Under the pieces are notes generated by a model. That model saw only the letters and a list, made by a program, of their open reading frames with translations, ran no database searches and was not told where the DNA came from. From Sideroxydans sp. (GTDB lineage: Bacteria > Pseudomonadota > Gammaproteobacteria > Burkholderiales > Gallionellaceae): 64,000 nucleotides of DNA. The position numbers and the translations under genes are program-made. Positions within the stretch are counted from its first letter, which is position 1. Each line of letters begins with the position of its first letter. The stretch is from NCBI GenBank assembly GCA_024636935.1, contig JAGXGC010000011.1, positions 1 to 64,000 of the forward strand, written 5' to 3'. Positions 1 through 8,961 of this stretch are shown piece by piece.

Positions 1-1
1 A

Positions 2-3000
2 ACTGCAACTGTCTCGGCGGGGGCGACTTCTATCACTCTCGGTGCGGCCGCAGGCGCGACCACACCAATCGCCATTGGCGACACGGTGATCATCATGCAG
101 ATGCAGGATGCCAGCCTCAATGCAGCCAATACAGATGCGTATGGTGATGGTGCGGCAGGTGATCTCACGGGAAGTGGAATGACCGGCGTTGGCGGGTCGG
201 GTAAGTATGAATATGCGATCGCGGCCAGCAATGTTCCCCTTGGTGGAGGTACGCTCACCTTGGCTTGCGGCACCATCAATGCCTACACCAATGCTGCCGC
301 TGTAGCAGGAAGTGCGGGGCAGAAGAAATATCAAGTGATTCGAGTGCCGTCCTATGCAGATGCCACTTTGACTTCAACGTTGACGGCTGGTCCGTGGAAC
401 GGCAGCGCGGGCGGTGTGTTGGCAATCGACGTTACTGGTGCGTTGACGCTTGGAGGCGCAACAGTGACTCTGGACGGCAAGGGTTTTAGGGGCGGTGCCG
501 GACGTAACTCCACGACAGGGGCAGGCGCCAACTCGGATTACCGCACAGCGACGGCGAATCTGGCCAATGGGTCCAAGGGCGAAGGCATTGCTGGAACGCC
601 ACAATATGTTTTCACGGCACCAGCTACTTCGACAAATACAGGTGTAGATGGTTATCCCAACGGTAGTTTCGCGCGAGGGGCGCCAGGCAATGCTGGCGGT
701 GGTGGTACAGACCTGAATCCGGCAGCAAATGATCGAAACTCGGGCGGCGGTGGCGGTGGAAATGGCGGGGCAGGCGGTATCGGTGGTATCGGTTGGTGTC
801 CTACATTTGTCACCACAGCACCCTACTATGGTTGCGGGCTCGCTGGGCTGGCATCGGCTACTAATCTGGGAGGCAGCTCGGGTGGATTTGGAGGCTCAGC
901 TGTGAGCGGGTTAGGCGCGACTCGGCTGACCCTAGGTGGCGGTGGTGGTGCAGCTACTACCAACAATGCGACAGGGACGCTCGGGGCGCTGTCATCCAGC
1001 GGTGCCGCAGGTGGCGGTATATTCATGCTCCGCGCGGGCAGTATGAGCGGTACCGCAACTATCAACGCCAATGGCAGTGCAGGTGATAGTACGGTAGGAA
1101 ATGACGGTAGCGGTGGTGGCGGCGCGGGCGGTATCGTCATGATCTCCGCCGGATCCGGTATGGCCGGCGTCACCATCAACGTCAATGGTGGCAAGGGCGG
1201 TGACAATCTTGTGCCAGGTGTCGGCGGCACATCAAACCCGCACGGACCGGGTGGTGGTGGTGGCGGCGGTTATGTTATTACCTCGGCGGCACCCGCTTCA
1301 TGTGCATCGACGGGCGGCGCAAATGGCGTCACTTATAGGAACGGGGCTGCATTTGGTGCCTATGGCGCAGGTGCGGGCAGCGGTGGCAGTTGTGTCACTG
1401 GACTGACGGCGGCGCAGATTCCGGGTACGTCAGCGGGGGCGACGGCTTGCGGACCATCGATCGATCACTACGAACTATCTATGCCGAGCAATGGCGTCAG
1501 CTGTTTGCCGGTCACCGTGACTGTTACAGCATGTTCGGACAACAGCAGTCCTTGTACCAGCCCAATCACTACCATCAACGGGAAGACTGCCACGCTGGGA
1601 ACCAGTGTCGGCGCTTTGGGTTCCGCCACAGTGACATTCAATGCTGCAGGGACGGCCAGTACTACTTTGAGCTATCCGGCGGCGAGCAACGGCGCTTCGG
1701 CAGTCGTGACACTCTCGGGCGAACAGAGTGCTGCTACTAACCCCCGTCAATGTTGTCCGGACGGGGCAAGTTGCGCGGTGGCGAATAGTTGTTCCGCCAC
1801 ATTCAACACGACAGGCTTCATTTTCTCCGCCTCGGCGGGTGGCGCTGTGGCGTCAATTCCTAGTCAGGTGGCAGGGGTGTCCGATGCTACTTACTACCTG
1901 CGCGCGGTCAAAACCAACACCACAACCAAGGCTTGCGAGTCGGCACTGTCGGGCGCAAGTGCGGTGAATTTTGCTTACGAGTGCAACAACCCCACGGCCT
2001 GTTATGCGGCGAATCAGATGAGCGTAAATGGTGGAACGCTGACCCCTATCGCACGCAACAATAACGGCAGCGTGTCGAGCTATGCCTCGGTCAACATGAC
2101 CTTCGACGCAAACGGTAGCGCTCCTTTTACCTTCACTTACGGTGATGTGGGGCAAGTGAAGCTCCATGCCAGCAAGGTCGTCGGCGGGACGCTACTGTCC
2201 GCGTTGAGCGGCCAGTCGAATGCATTTGTGGTCAAGCCATACGATTTTGAAGTGCTTCCCTGTGCCGCATCAGTGGCGGGTAATTGTGCCGTTGCCGACG
2301 TACCGGCCGATCCAGGTGTTGGGGGTGGGGGCGCAGTATTCGCCAAGGCAGGTGAGCCATTCAAGGCAACGGTGACTGCCCGCGCTTTCGGTGGTGCGGC
2401 AACCCCCAGCTTCGGTGCCGGATCGAATAGCGGCTCGGAGACGGTGGATTTGACTCGCACACGCGTGGCACCGGTCGGTGTGGGAGCAGTGGATGGCACA
2501 CTGGGCGGTACCACTGCGATACCGCGTAGCAGTTTCAGCAACGGCATCGCCACGGTGAGTGATCTTTCCTGGAGCGAGGTGGGTGTCATCACGGTGACCG
2601 CCACTAACAGCACCTTCCTTGGCAATGCGCTGACTAGCACAGGTTCATCCGGCAATATCGGCCGATTCTATCCTGACCATTTCGATACCGAGGTCATCTT
2701 GGCGTCGGGAGTGCCGATGCCCTGTCCGACGGGATTGACTTGCCCTGCACTTTACGATGGCTTTGTTTATTCCGGCCAAGATTTCACTGCTCAAGTGACG
2801 GCAAGAAATCTTAGTGCCGGGAAGACGCAGAACTATGATGGAGCACTTGGATATGCCAAGGCGGTCACGCTGACGGCTTGGGATGCAAAAGGGAGTACAG
2901 CAGCACAAAACCCCAGTGCCGGAAGTCTGGGATTCGGGGCAATCACTTTCAGCGCGGGCGTGGCGAATTCTCTCGCTACAAAATACAGTATAGCGTCCAC

Positions 3001-3466
3001 AACAGCCCCGACAGATATCTATGTGCGGGCGAAAGATGCGGATGGGGTGACTTCACTCAGGGCGAGCTCTGTGGAAGGAGGCGTCAAAGTGGCGAGCGGT
3101 CGCATCAAGGTCGGGAATGCCTACGGCTCCGAAAAGCTGCCGTTGTCTGTGCCGGTCACAGTCCAGTTCTATGATGGTTCATTCTGGAAAACCAGTACTA
3201 CCGACGGCGTGACTGCTTTGACTCTGGCAGGTAGCCATAACATAGTTAAGGGAGCGACTGTAACGGGCACGACGACCCCGGCGGGTATGACTGCGTGGTT
3301 GAACGGGACGCGCAACATACAACTCGGCAAGCCGACAGTGGGAGGTACGGGTAACGCGACAATCGCTCCTGCAGCACCGTCCTATCTGCCTGTGACAAGT
3401 GGCACCGCAACCTTTGGCATCTACAAGGGCGGTAAGGAATTCATTTATCTGCGCGAAGCGTATTGA
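2..3466 (+). CDS. mshQ: MshQ-like giant pilus-associated adhesin, 5' end cut by window
   Basis: The frame is open from the first bases, so the gene begins upstream; about 1,154 residues are visible. The first third is very rich in Gly, Ala, Ser and Thr, with many GGGG runs (about nt 690-1400), as in secreted low-complexity or beta-solenoid adhesins. The C-terminal half carries the DUF6701 type of sequence found in MshQ proteins, including the landmark GRFYPDHF (near nt 2660-2690), paired Cys residues and a final Tyr-rich end (FIYLREAY). MshQ is a large, probably surface-exposed protein encoded in MSHA type IV pilus loci; its exact role is not known. The msh genes downstream support the call. 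It is separated from them by a hairpin terminator and a possible promoter, so it probably ends an upstream transcription unit containing the pilin genes. Confidence 0.8.
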   Translation, partial: TATVSAGATSITLGAAAGATTPIAIGDTVIIMQMQDASLNAANTDAYGDGAAGDLTGSGMTGVGGSGKYEYAIAASNVPLGGGTLTLACGTINAYTNAAAVAGSAGQKKYQVIRVPSYADATLTSTLTAGPWNGSAGGVLAIDVTGALTLGGATVTLDGKGFRGGAGRNSTTGAGANSDYRTATANLANGSKGEGIAGTPQYVFTAPATSTNTGVDGYPNGSFARGAPGNAGGGGTDLNPAANDRNSGGGGGGNGGAGGIGGIGWCPTFVTTAPYYGCGLAGLASATNLGGSSGGFGGSAVSGLGATRLTLGGGGGAATTNNATGTLGALSSSGAAGGGIFMLRAGSMSGTATINANGSAGDSTVGNDGSGGGGAGGIVMISAGSGMAGVTINVNGGKGGDNLVPGVGGTSNPHGPGGGGGGGYVITSAAPASCASTGGANGVTYRNGAAFGAYGAGAGSGGSCVTGLTAAQIPGTSAGATACGPSIDHYELSMPSNGVSCLPVTVTVTACSDNSSPCTSPITTINGKTATLGTSVGALGSATVTFNAAGTASTTLSYPAASNGASAVVTLSGEQSAATNPRQCCPDGASCAVANSCSATFNTTGFIFSASAGGAVASIPSQVAGVSDATYYLRAVKTNTTTKACESALSGASAVNFAYECNNPTACYAANQMSVNGGTLTPIARNNNGSVSSYASVNMTFDANGSAPFTFTYGDVGQVKLHASKVVGGTLLSALSGQSNAFVVKPYDFEVLPCAASVAGNCAVADVPADPGVGGGGAVFAKAGEPFKATVTARAFGGAATPSFGAGSNSGSETVDLTRTRVAPVGVGAVDGTLGGTTAIPRSSFSNGIATVSDLSWSEVGVITVTATNSTFLGNALTSTGSSGNIGRFYPDHFDTEVILASGVPMPCPTGLTCPALYDGFVYSGQDFTAQVTARNLSAGKTQNYDGALGYAKAVTLTAWDAKGSTAAQNPSAGSLGFGAITFSAGVANSLATKYSIASTTAPTDIYVRAKDADGVTSLRASSVEGGVKVASGRIKVGNAYGSEKLPLSVPVTVQFYDGSFWKTSTTDGVTALTLAGSHNIVKGATVTGTTTPAGMTAWLNGTRNIQLGKPTVGGTGNATIAPAAPSYLPVTSGTATFGIYKGGKEFIYLREAY

Positions 3467-3492
3467 TTGAAGGGTGTCGGTTTTCTGTCAGG

Positions 3493-3519
3493 CGGCCATA
3501 CGGTGTGTGTGGCCGTTTT
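3493..3519 (+). terminator. Rho-independent terminator after mshQ
   Basis: A 6-bp stem CGGCCA/TGGCCG (3493-3498 with 3510-3515) around an 11-nt loop is followed directly by TTTT. It lies 27 nt after the mshQ stop codon, the expected place for a terminator. Confidence 0.65.
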
Positions 3520-3593
3520 GACTTGAATGTCGAAAAAGTGACAAATTCTGCATAAATGTGGGGGTATTTGGACGCTGGCACAGGGAAATTCCC

Positions 3594-3622
3594 TTGACAG
3601 CAATAGGTTGGTGACTTAAGTT
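3594..3622 (+). promoter_or_regulatory. Possible sigma70 promoter for the mshI-N operon
   Basis: A perfect -35 hexamer TTGACA (3594-3599) is followed after 17 nt by TAAGTT (3617-3622), a weak -10. It sits between the mshQ terminator and mshI. The predicted transcript start would be only a few bases before the mshI ATG, giving a very short leader. Only the -35 is a strong match. Confidence 0.4.
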
Positions 3623-3632
3623 CACGTTAATT

Positions 3633-4589
3633 ATGGAATTATCTAAGATTCTTTCTCTATTTCAGCATAGTAGCCGCGAGGCGGGCTGGACAGCTATGAC
3701 CCTAAGCAAGAAAGGGGTCTATGTCGTGCAAGCGAAGTATGTGGGCCCGCGTCCTCAAGTTACACGCTGCACTTTCTACGCTGCAAATGAAGTGAATTCA
3801 TCAACCCTGGAAAGAGTTCGCAAAGAAGCCCAGCTTGAGAATGTGCGCTTCACAACACTGCTGTCAGCAAACGAATATCAGATGATGATGGTCGAAGCAC
3901 CGAACGTGCCGGTGGACGAATTAAAAACAGCCATTCGTTGGAAAATAAAGGATTCACTCAACTATCACGTTGATGATGCAACTATCGACGTGTTGCAGAT
4001 TCCTATCGGCAAATATGGCAGCGAACGCCCACAGTCACTTTACGCAGTAGCAGCTTCTAACGATACCGTAAGCAAGCGCATCAACTTGTTCGAAAAAGCC
4101 AGGATCGATCTGTCGGTAATCGACATTCCCGAGACGGCACAACGAAACATCGCAGCCCTTTACGAGACCGAGGGAAGGGGATTGGCGCTGCTGTCTTTCA
4201 ATGATGAAGGCGGCATGTTGACGATCACCAGCGATGGTGAATTATTTCTGGCCCGCAGGATCGAGATAACGGTTGGTCAGTTGTCCGATGTAGACGAGAT
4301 GTTGCGCCAGCAGTATCAGGATCGTGTTGAGTTGGAAGTGCAGCGTTCGCTGGATTACTTCGATCGCCAATTCCACCACCTCTCAATCAACCGCATGCTG
4401 GTGTCGGCTCCAGATGAGTTGGGGTTGGTTGCATTGCTGGGCAACAATTTGGGATTACCGGTTGAGGCGCTGGATTTGACGCAAGGCATGGATATCGTGG
4501 GAGTGCCGGAATTGGCAGATAGCGAATACGCCAGCTTTGCCCTGCTCGCTATAGGCGCCGCGTTGCGCCTGGAGAAGAAGGCACTATGA
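3633..4589 (+). CDS. mshI: MSHA biogenesis protein MshI, PilM-like
   Basis: This 318-residue protein resembles the MshI/PilM family, actin-like-fold proteins on the cytoplasmic face of type IV pilus machines that hold the inner-membrane PilN/PilO-like partners. It has no signal peptide or membrane segment. The GWTAMTLSKKGVYVVQA stretch near the N-terminus starts the fold and fits this start codon, although no clear Shine-Dalgarno sequence precedes it. It is the first gene of a tight run whose order (PilM-, PilN-, PilO-like, MshK, secretin, ATPase, TPR) makes the assignment firm. It overlaps the next gene by 4 nt. Confidence 0.85.
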   Translation: MELSKILSLFQHSSREAGWTAMTLSKKGVYVVQAKYVGPRPQVTRCTFYAANEVNSSTLERVRKEAQLENVRFTTLLSANEYQMMMVEAPNVPVDELKTAIRWKIKDSLNYHVDDATIDVLQIPIGKYGSERPQSLYAVAASNDTVSKRINLFEKARIDLSVIDIPETAQRNIAALYETEGRGLALLSFNDEGGMLTITSDGELFLARRIEITVGQLSDVDEMLRQQYQDRVELEVQRSLDYFDRQFHHLSINRMLVSAPDELGLVALLGNNLGLPVEALDLTQGMDIVGVPELADSEYASFALLAIGAALRLEKKAL

Positions 4590-5212
4590 GCCAGCAGATC
4601 AACCTGTTCAATCCGATCTTTCTCAAGCAGAAGAAGCACTTCTCTGCGGTGACCATGCTCCAGGCGTTGTTGTTAATCGTGTTGGGGTCGATGCTGTTTT
4701 ACGGCTATGCGGTGTATCAGGTGAAAGCGCTGGCGCTGCAGACGGCGGAGATGAATAAACGATACGAGGCAGAGCAAAAGCGTCTGGTCAACTACCTTGA
4801 CGAATTCTCACCGCAGCGCGCTCAGAAGCTCCTTCAGGATGAGTTGGCATTGACGGAGGCACAAGCAAGCATGCAACAAACCTTGCTTAATACGCTTAAG
4901 GGCGGTGCAATCGGCAATACAAAAGGATATTCCGAGTATATGCGCGCATTTGCCCGGCAGTCAGTAAGAGGGATGTGGTTGACCGGTTTCAACATCAATG
5001 GCGATGGCGCGCAGATGAGTTTGCGCGGTGCAGTGGTTAATCCACGATTGCTACCAGAATATATTCAGCGCATGAATCGCGAACCGGTAATGCGGGGCAA
5101 GTTATTCGCGGCTCTGCAAATGAAACAGCCTTCACCGGCTAATGATCAACCGATAGCTGGCTATGTTGAGTTCAGCCTGCAATCAGTAGCGGCTGAAGGG
5201 GCTGGAAAATAA
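4586..5212 (+). CDS. PilN-like fimbrial assembly protein of the MSHA locus
   Basis: This 208-residue protein begins MSQQINLFNPIF, the typical short cytoplasmic start of PilN proteins, which PilM-type proteins bind. One membrane segment follows (about residues 23-45: long Leu/Val/Ile run), then a coiled coil (about 50-95) and a small periplasmic domain. PilN-type proteins pair with PilO-type proteins in the inner membrane to link the cytoplasmic platform to the secretin. The gene overlaps mshI by ATGA and ends on the A that starts the next ATG, so the genes are translationally coupled. Confidence 0.8.
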   Translation: MSQQINLFNPIFLKQKKHFSAVTMLQALLLIVLGSMLFYGYAVYQVKALALQTAEMNKRYEAEQKRLVNYLDEFSPQRAQKLLQDELALTEAQASMQQTLLNTLKGGAIGNTKGYSEYMRAFARQSVRGMWLTGFNINGDGAQMSLRGAVVNPRLLPEYIQRMNREPVMRGKLFAALQMKQPSPANDQPIAGYVEFSLQSVAAEGAGK

Positions 5213-5880
5213 TGAAGGCGTACTGGGATCAACTGGTAAGCAAGATAGATGCGATGTCTCTGCGCGAACGCGCATTGATATTCGCAGCGGTTGCCTTTGC
5301 TTTGGTTGCATTGATCGATTCACTTTTCCTTAATCCCTTACTCCTACAGCAAAAAAAGCTCTCCTCTCAGGTTGTGCAGCAGCAGGAAAAGATGAAGGAG
5401 ATACAAGCACAGGTGGCAAGCTTGTTGCAGGCAAAGCAGGCAAATAAAGATGCGCCGCAGCGCGAGCGAATCCGCCAATTGCGCGAGCAGATCGCCGAGG
5501 GCGACGCTTTCCTGAGAGAGACACAGGACAAGCTGGTGCCGCCAGAGCGTATGGCACACCTACTGGAGCAGGTACTGGCAAAGAACGGTCAATTACAACT
5601 GGTCGCTTTGGAAACATTGCCGGTGTCGAACTTCATCGAGCATAGCGCCAATGGGCAACAGGCCGGAATGGAAGCCAGCAAGCAGATATACAAGCACGGG
5701 GTTACGATCACAGTGCGAGGAAGCTATGCCGATCTGACTCAGTATTTGCAAGCAATTGAGAAGTTGCCAACACAGATGTTCTGGGGCATGGCAAATATGG
5801 CGGTAGTGAAATATCCTCAGGCAGAATTGACCCTGACGCTGTATACACTTAGTTTGGACAAGACATGGCTACAGGTATGA
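5212..5880 (+). CDS. mshJ: MSHA biogenesis protein MshJ, PilO-like
   Basis: This 222-residue inner-membrane protein has a short cytoplasmic start (about 1-20), one membrane helix (about 21-42), a Gln/Lys-rich coiled coil (about 45-110) and a periplasmic PilO-like domain. MshJ is the PilO counterpart in MSHA systems and is expected to form a heterodimer with the PilN-like protein encoded just before it. Start and stop codons overlap both neighbours (TAATG before, 16 nt overlap after). Confidence 0.8.
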   Translation: MKAYWDQLVSKIDAMSLRERALIFAAVAFALVALIDSLFLNPLLLQQKKLSSQVVQQQEKMKEIQAQVASLLQAKQANKDAPQRERIRQLREQIAEGDAFLRETQDKLVPPERMAHLLEQVLAKNGQLQLVALETLPVSNFIEHSANGQQAGMEASKQIYKHGVTITVRGSYADLTQYLQAIEKLPTQMFWGMANMAVVKYPQAELTLTLYTLSLDKTWLQV

Positions 5881-6362
5881 AGCGCTTCGCTTACACATTG
5901 TTACTCTGTGCGCTGCCTGGCCTGAATGCTTGGGCGGCAAGCGGTTTAAATGATCCGACACGACCGGCTTTCGATCTGGTGCCGGGTCTTGATGGACAAG
6001 CTGTGGATGCTAAGCCGGCAACAGCGCCCAGTGGGTTGCAATCCGTGATCCTTGCCGGTAAACGCGAGGCGGCCATCATCAATGGCGTTGAGGTGGAAGT
6101 CGGTCATAAATATGGTGGTGCGACATTGGCTGTCGTGAATGAGACTTGCGTTGTATTGGTCGGCCCCGAGGGGCGTCAAGTGATGCACATGTATCCGACA
6201 GTCAATCTGTCGAAGACCGAACTGGCATGTGCTGGACGAAGCGGATTGCCGACGATACGCAAAGCCGTAGCAAAGAAGAAACCCAAGAAGAAAACCGCCA
6301 AGCCCAAGAAGAAGGTCGTGACTTGCGTGGATGACGATACCAAGGATGGGAGTAGAAAATGA
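5865..6362 (+). CDS. mshK: MSHA biogenesis protein MshK
   Basis: This 165-residue exported protein has a signal peptide (about residues 1-25, ending near AWAAS) and the family landmark LNDPTRPAF directly after it. That short motif occurs at the N-terminus of MshK and of PilP/GspC-like pilotin-linker proteins that contact the secretin. The C-terminus is a basic Lys/Pro repeat (many KK and PKK units, about residues 135-155), unusual for this family. The start at 5865 gives a longer N-region; an alternative ATG lies at 5877, five codons in at MKRFAY, and gives a cleaner signal peptide. Confidence 0.75.
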   Translation: MATGMKRFAYTLLLCALPGLNAWAASGLNDPTRPAFDLVPGLDGQAVDAKPATAPSGLQSVILAGKREAAIINGVEVEVGHKYGGATLAVVNETCVVLVGPEGRQVMHMYPTVNLSKTELACAGRSGLPTIRKAVAKKKPKKKTAKPKKKVVTCVDDDTKDGSRK

Positions 6363-8008
6363 GGCAAATATTCATCGTGCTGAGTCTGTTTGCGTTCGCC
6401 GGTTGCGCGACCAATGGCGCCAGTCAGAACGTCAAGAAGCAGATCGATACTGAGCTTGATGCGGCAGTAAAAGCCAGCACCCAGACCGAAGTGTACGATG
6501 CCTTGTTGCCCCCCCTTCCCGCTGCGACGCTACCAGTCGATTCTGCTGCTTCGGAAGCCAAGTTCGACCTATCGGTTAACAACACGCCAGCCCAGCAGGT
6601 GTTTATGGCTATCGTGTCAGGAACACGCTACAGCATGCTGCTGCATCCGGATGTGACTGGAAGCATCTCGCTCAACCTGAAGGATGTGACGGTATTCGAT
6701 GCGCTGGAATCGATTCGTGAGATGTATGGCTATGAATACAAGATAGACGGCACACGTATCTATATCCAACCTTTAGGTCTGCAGACGCGCATTTTCCATG
6801 TGAACTACCTGACCGGTCAGCGTGAAGGTAGATCCAGCTTGCGCGTGACATCCGGCTCGGTATCTGATTCATCAACTACGACGACCGGATCGAATAATGT
6901 AGCAACCAACACAGCGGGTGGATCAACTTCTCTGGACAGTAGTAAGGTCAGCATGACCAGCAGTGCCGATTTCTGGGATGAGCTGAGCAAGTCATTGACG
7001 GCGATCGTCGGAACTGAAAAAGGGCGTAGCGTCGTGATCAGCCCGATGTCAGGCGTGATCGTGGTGCGTGCTATGTCAGACGAGATGAAAAATGTCGCTG
7101 CTTATCTCAAAGCTTCGCAGATATCCATCGAGCGTCAAGTGATCTTGGAAGCGAAGATCGTGGAAGTTCAGTTGAATGAATCGTTCCAGTCCGGCGTGAA
7201 TTGGGGGGCAATCAAGAGCGGCGCAAACAGCCGTCTAAGTGTCGGCCAATTGGCTACTGGCGCGACCGCTGCAACAACGGGATCTATCACTAACGGCAAC
7301 CTAACCTCAACCCCCGGTACCAACTTGTCTGTTGCGAGTGCGTTACCTGCAGGAGCGATAGCGGGCAGCATATTCGGCTTGGCATTTCAAACCAGCAACT
7401 TCTCTGCATTGTTGAACTTCCTTGAGTCGCAGGGTGATGTTCATGTGCTGTCCAGCCCGCGCATTGCGACATTGAACAACCAAAAAGCAGTGCTGAAAGT
7501 GGGTACAGACGAGTTCTTCGTGACTAATGTTACGAACACAACCACGACAGGCACGGCAACTACAAGTACACCTAGCGTGACTTTGCAGCCATTCTTTTCC
7601 GGTATCGCACTGGATGTGACGCCACGTATCGACGAGAACGACGAAATCATCCTTCATGTCCATCCTTCTGTCAGCCTAGTCACTACCGTCAATAAAACGA
7701 TCAATGTGGGCGGCGTGGGCGGCACGCTGAATCTGCCGCTGGCATCCAGTTCGGTATCAGAGACAGATAGCATCGTGCGCGCCAAGGATGGTCAGATCGT
7801 AGCGATCGGGGGGCTGATGCGTCAGGCGACCTATGAAGATCAGTCTGGATTGCCGGGATTGCCCAAGTCTATATTTGGCCAGACCACCCAGACTTCGCAG
7901 AAGCGCGAGCTGGTGATTCTGATCAAGCCGACTGTCGTGAATAGTGAGAAAGACTGGTCGGATGACATCACACGCAGTCGCGATCGCATCAAGAGTATGA
8001 CCCGCTAA
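6359..8008 (+). CDS. mshL: MshL secretin, outer-membrane pilus channel
   Basis: This 549-residue lipoprotein has a lipobox FAFAGC with the acylated Cys at residue 16. A secretin/TonB short N-terminal (STN) domain follows (about 62-130), then a Ser/Thr-rich linker (about 160-205). The C-terminal secretin domain (about 250-530) includes VHVLSSPRIATLNNQKA and the VTPRID signature. MshL forms the multimeric outer-membrane pore through which the MSHA pilus passes. The ATG overlaps the mshK stop (ATGA). Length is normal for the family. Confidence 0.92.
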   Translation: MRQIFIVLSLFAFAGCATNGASQNVKKQIDTELDAAVKASTQTEVYDALLPPLPAATLPVDSAASEAKFDLSVNNTPAQQVFMAIVSGTRYSMLLHPDVTGSISLNLKDVTVFDALESIREMYGYEYKIDGTRIYIQPLGLQTRIFHVNYLTGQREGRSSLRVTSGSVSDSSTTTTGSNNVATNTAGGSTSLDSSKVSMTSSADFWDELSKSLTAIVGTEKGRSVVISPMSGVIVVRAMSDEMKNVAAYLKASQISIERQVILEAKIVEVQLNESFQSGVNWGAIKSGANSRLSVGQLATGATAATTGSITNGNLTSTPGTNLSVASALPAGAIAGSIFGLAFQTSNFSALLNFLESQGDVHVLSSPRIATLNNQKAVLKVGTDEFFVTNVTNTTTTGTATTSTPSVTLQPFFSGIALDVTPRIDENDEIILHVHPSVSLVTTVNKTINVGGVGGTLNLPLASSSVSETDSIVRAKDGQIVAIGGLMRQATYEDQSGLPGLPKSIFGQTTQTSQKRELVILIKPTVVNSEKDWSDDITRSRDRIKSMTR

Positions 8009-8010
8009 GC

Positions 8011-8961
8011 ATGTATCTGCAGCACTTCGGACTGCGCGAACCGCCCTTTTCGCTGACACCGGATACCAGCTTCTTCTTCGCTTGCACAAATTATCAGGAG
8101 GGTCTTAACACCCTTCTGGTAGCCGCGCGCAACGGCGAAGGATTCATCAAGATCACTGGCGAGGTGGGTAACGGTAAGACCTTGCTGTGCCGCAAATTCC
8201 TTTCCACGCTGAATCAGGGTAAGCAAGCCACTACGCTGATCGGCACCCAGGATGCCGGCAGTCAATCATCTGGCACACACTTCGTCACAGCTTACCTGCC
8301 CAATCCCTATCTAGAGCCGCGCAGTTTGTTGCTGGCGTTGGCAGATGAATTTCGCATTGAACTGGATCCCAATGTCGATCAGCATCTGTTGCTAAAAGAA
8401 CTGACGCGCGCGTTGCTCAATTTCGCGCGCGAAGGTAAACGCGTGCTGGTTTGTCTGGATGAAGCACAAGCAATGCCTTTGGAAAGTCTGGAGGTATTGC
8501 GTCTGCTGACCAATCTGGAGACAGAAAAACGTAAGTTGTTGCAGGTGGTGCTGTTCGGGCAACCGGAGTTGAACGAGCGATTGCGCCATAACTCCATTCG
8601 ACAGTTGCGGCAACGCATCAGCTTCCAGTATGAGTTGAAAGGTTTGCGCAGAGATGAGCTGGAGCGTTATCTGCGGCATCGTGTTGCGGTTGCCGGTTAT
8701 GCGGGCGAAACCCTTTTTGCAAGCTCTGCGGTAGGCAAGATGCACCGCGTGACGAGTGGAACACCGCGCTTGGTCAATATCCTCGCACACAAGGCGCTGA
8801 TGTTGGCTTTTGCCGAAGGTAGGCAGCAGGTCGGAAGTAAACATGTGCAGAAAGCAGCGGCTGATACGCCGGAAGTAAAGCGCGATTGGCTACCTTGGGC
8901 GCTGTCCGGCCTGGTCATTGCTGTCGCGTTGAGCGTTGTCGCATTGGTTACCTGGCCATGA
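8011..8961 (+). CDS. mshM: MshM, ExeA-like AAA ATPase
   Basis: This 316-residue AAA protein starts MYLQHFGLREPPFSLTPDT, the typical opening of ExeA/GspA/MshM ATPases. Walker A is GEVGNGKT (about residues 51-58) and Walker B is VCLDEAQAM (about 147-155). A single membrane helix sits at the C-terminus (about 292-314). These ATPases help place or assemble secretins through the cell wall. It begins 2 nt after the mshL stop and overlaps mshN by 4 nt. Confidence 0.88.
   Translation: MYLQHFGLREPPFSLTPDTSFFFACTNYQEGLNTLLVAARNGEGFIKITGEVGNGKTLLCRKFLSTLNQGKQATTLIGTQDAGSQSSGTHFVTAYLPNPYLEPRSLLLALADEFRIELDPNVDQHLLLKELTRALLNFAREGKRVLVCLDEAQAMPLESLEVLRLLTNLETEKRKLLQVVLFGQPELNERLRHNSIRQLRQRISFQYELKGLRRDELERYLRHRVAVAGYAGETLFASSAVGKMHRVTSGTPRLVNILAHKALMLAFAEGRQQVGSKHVQKAAADTPEVKRDWLPWALSGLVIAVALSVVALVTWP

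Noticed and set aside
680-1290. Repetitive GC-rich bases suggestive of a tandem or CRISPR-like array
   Set aside because: The pattern comes from Gly-rich codons; there are no regular direct repeats with unique spacers.
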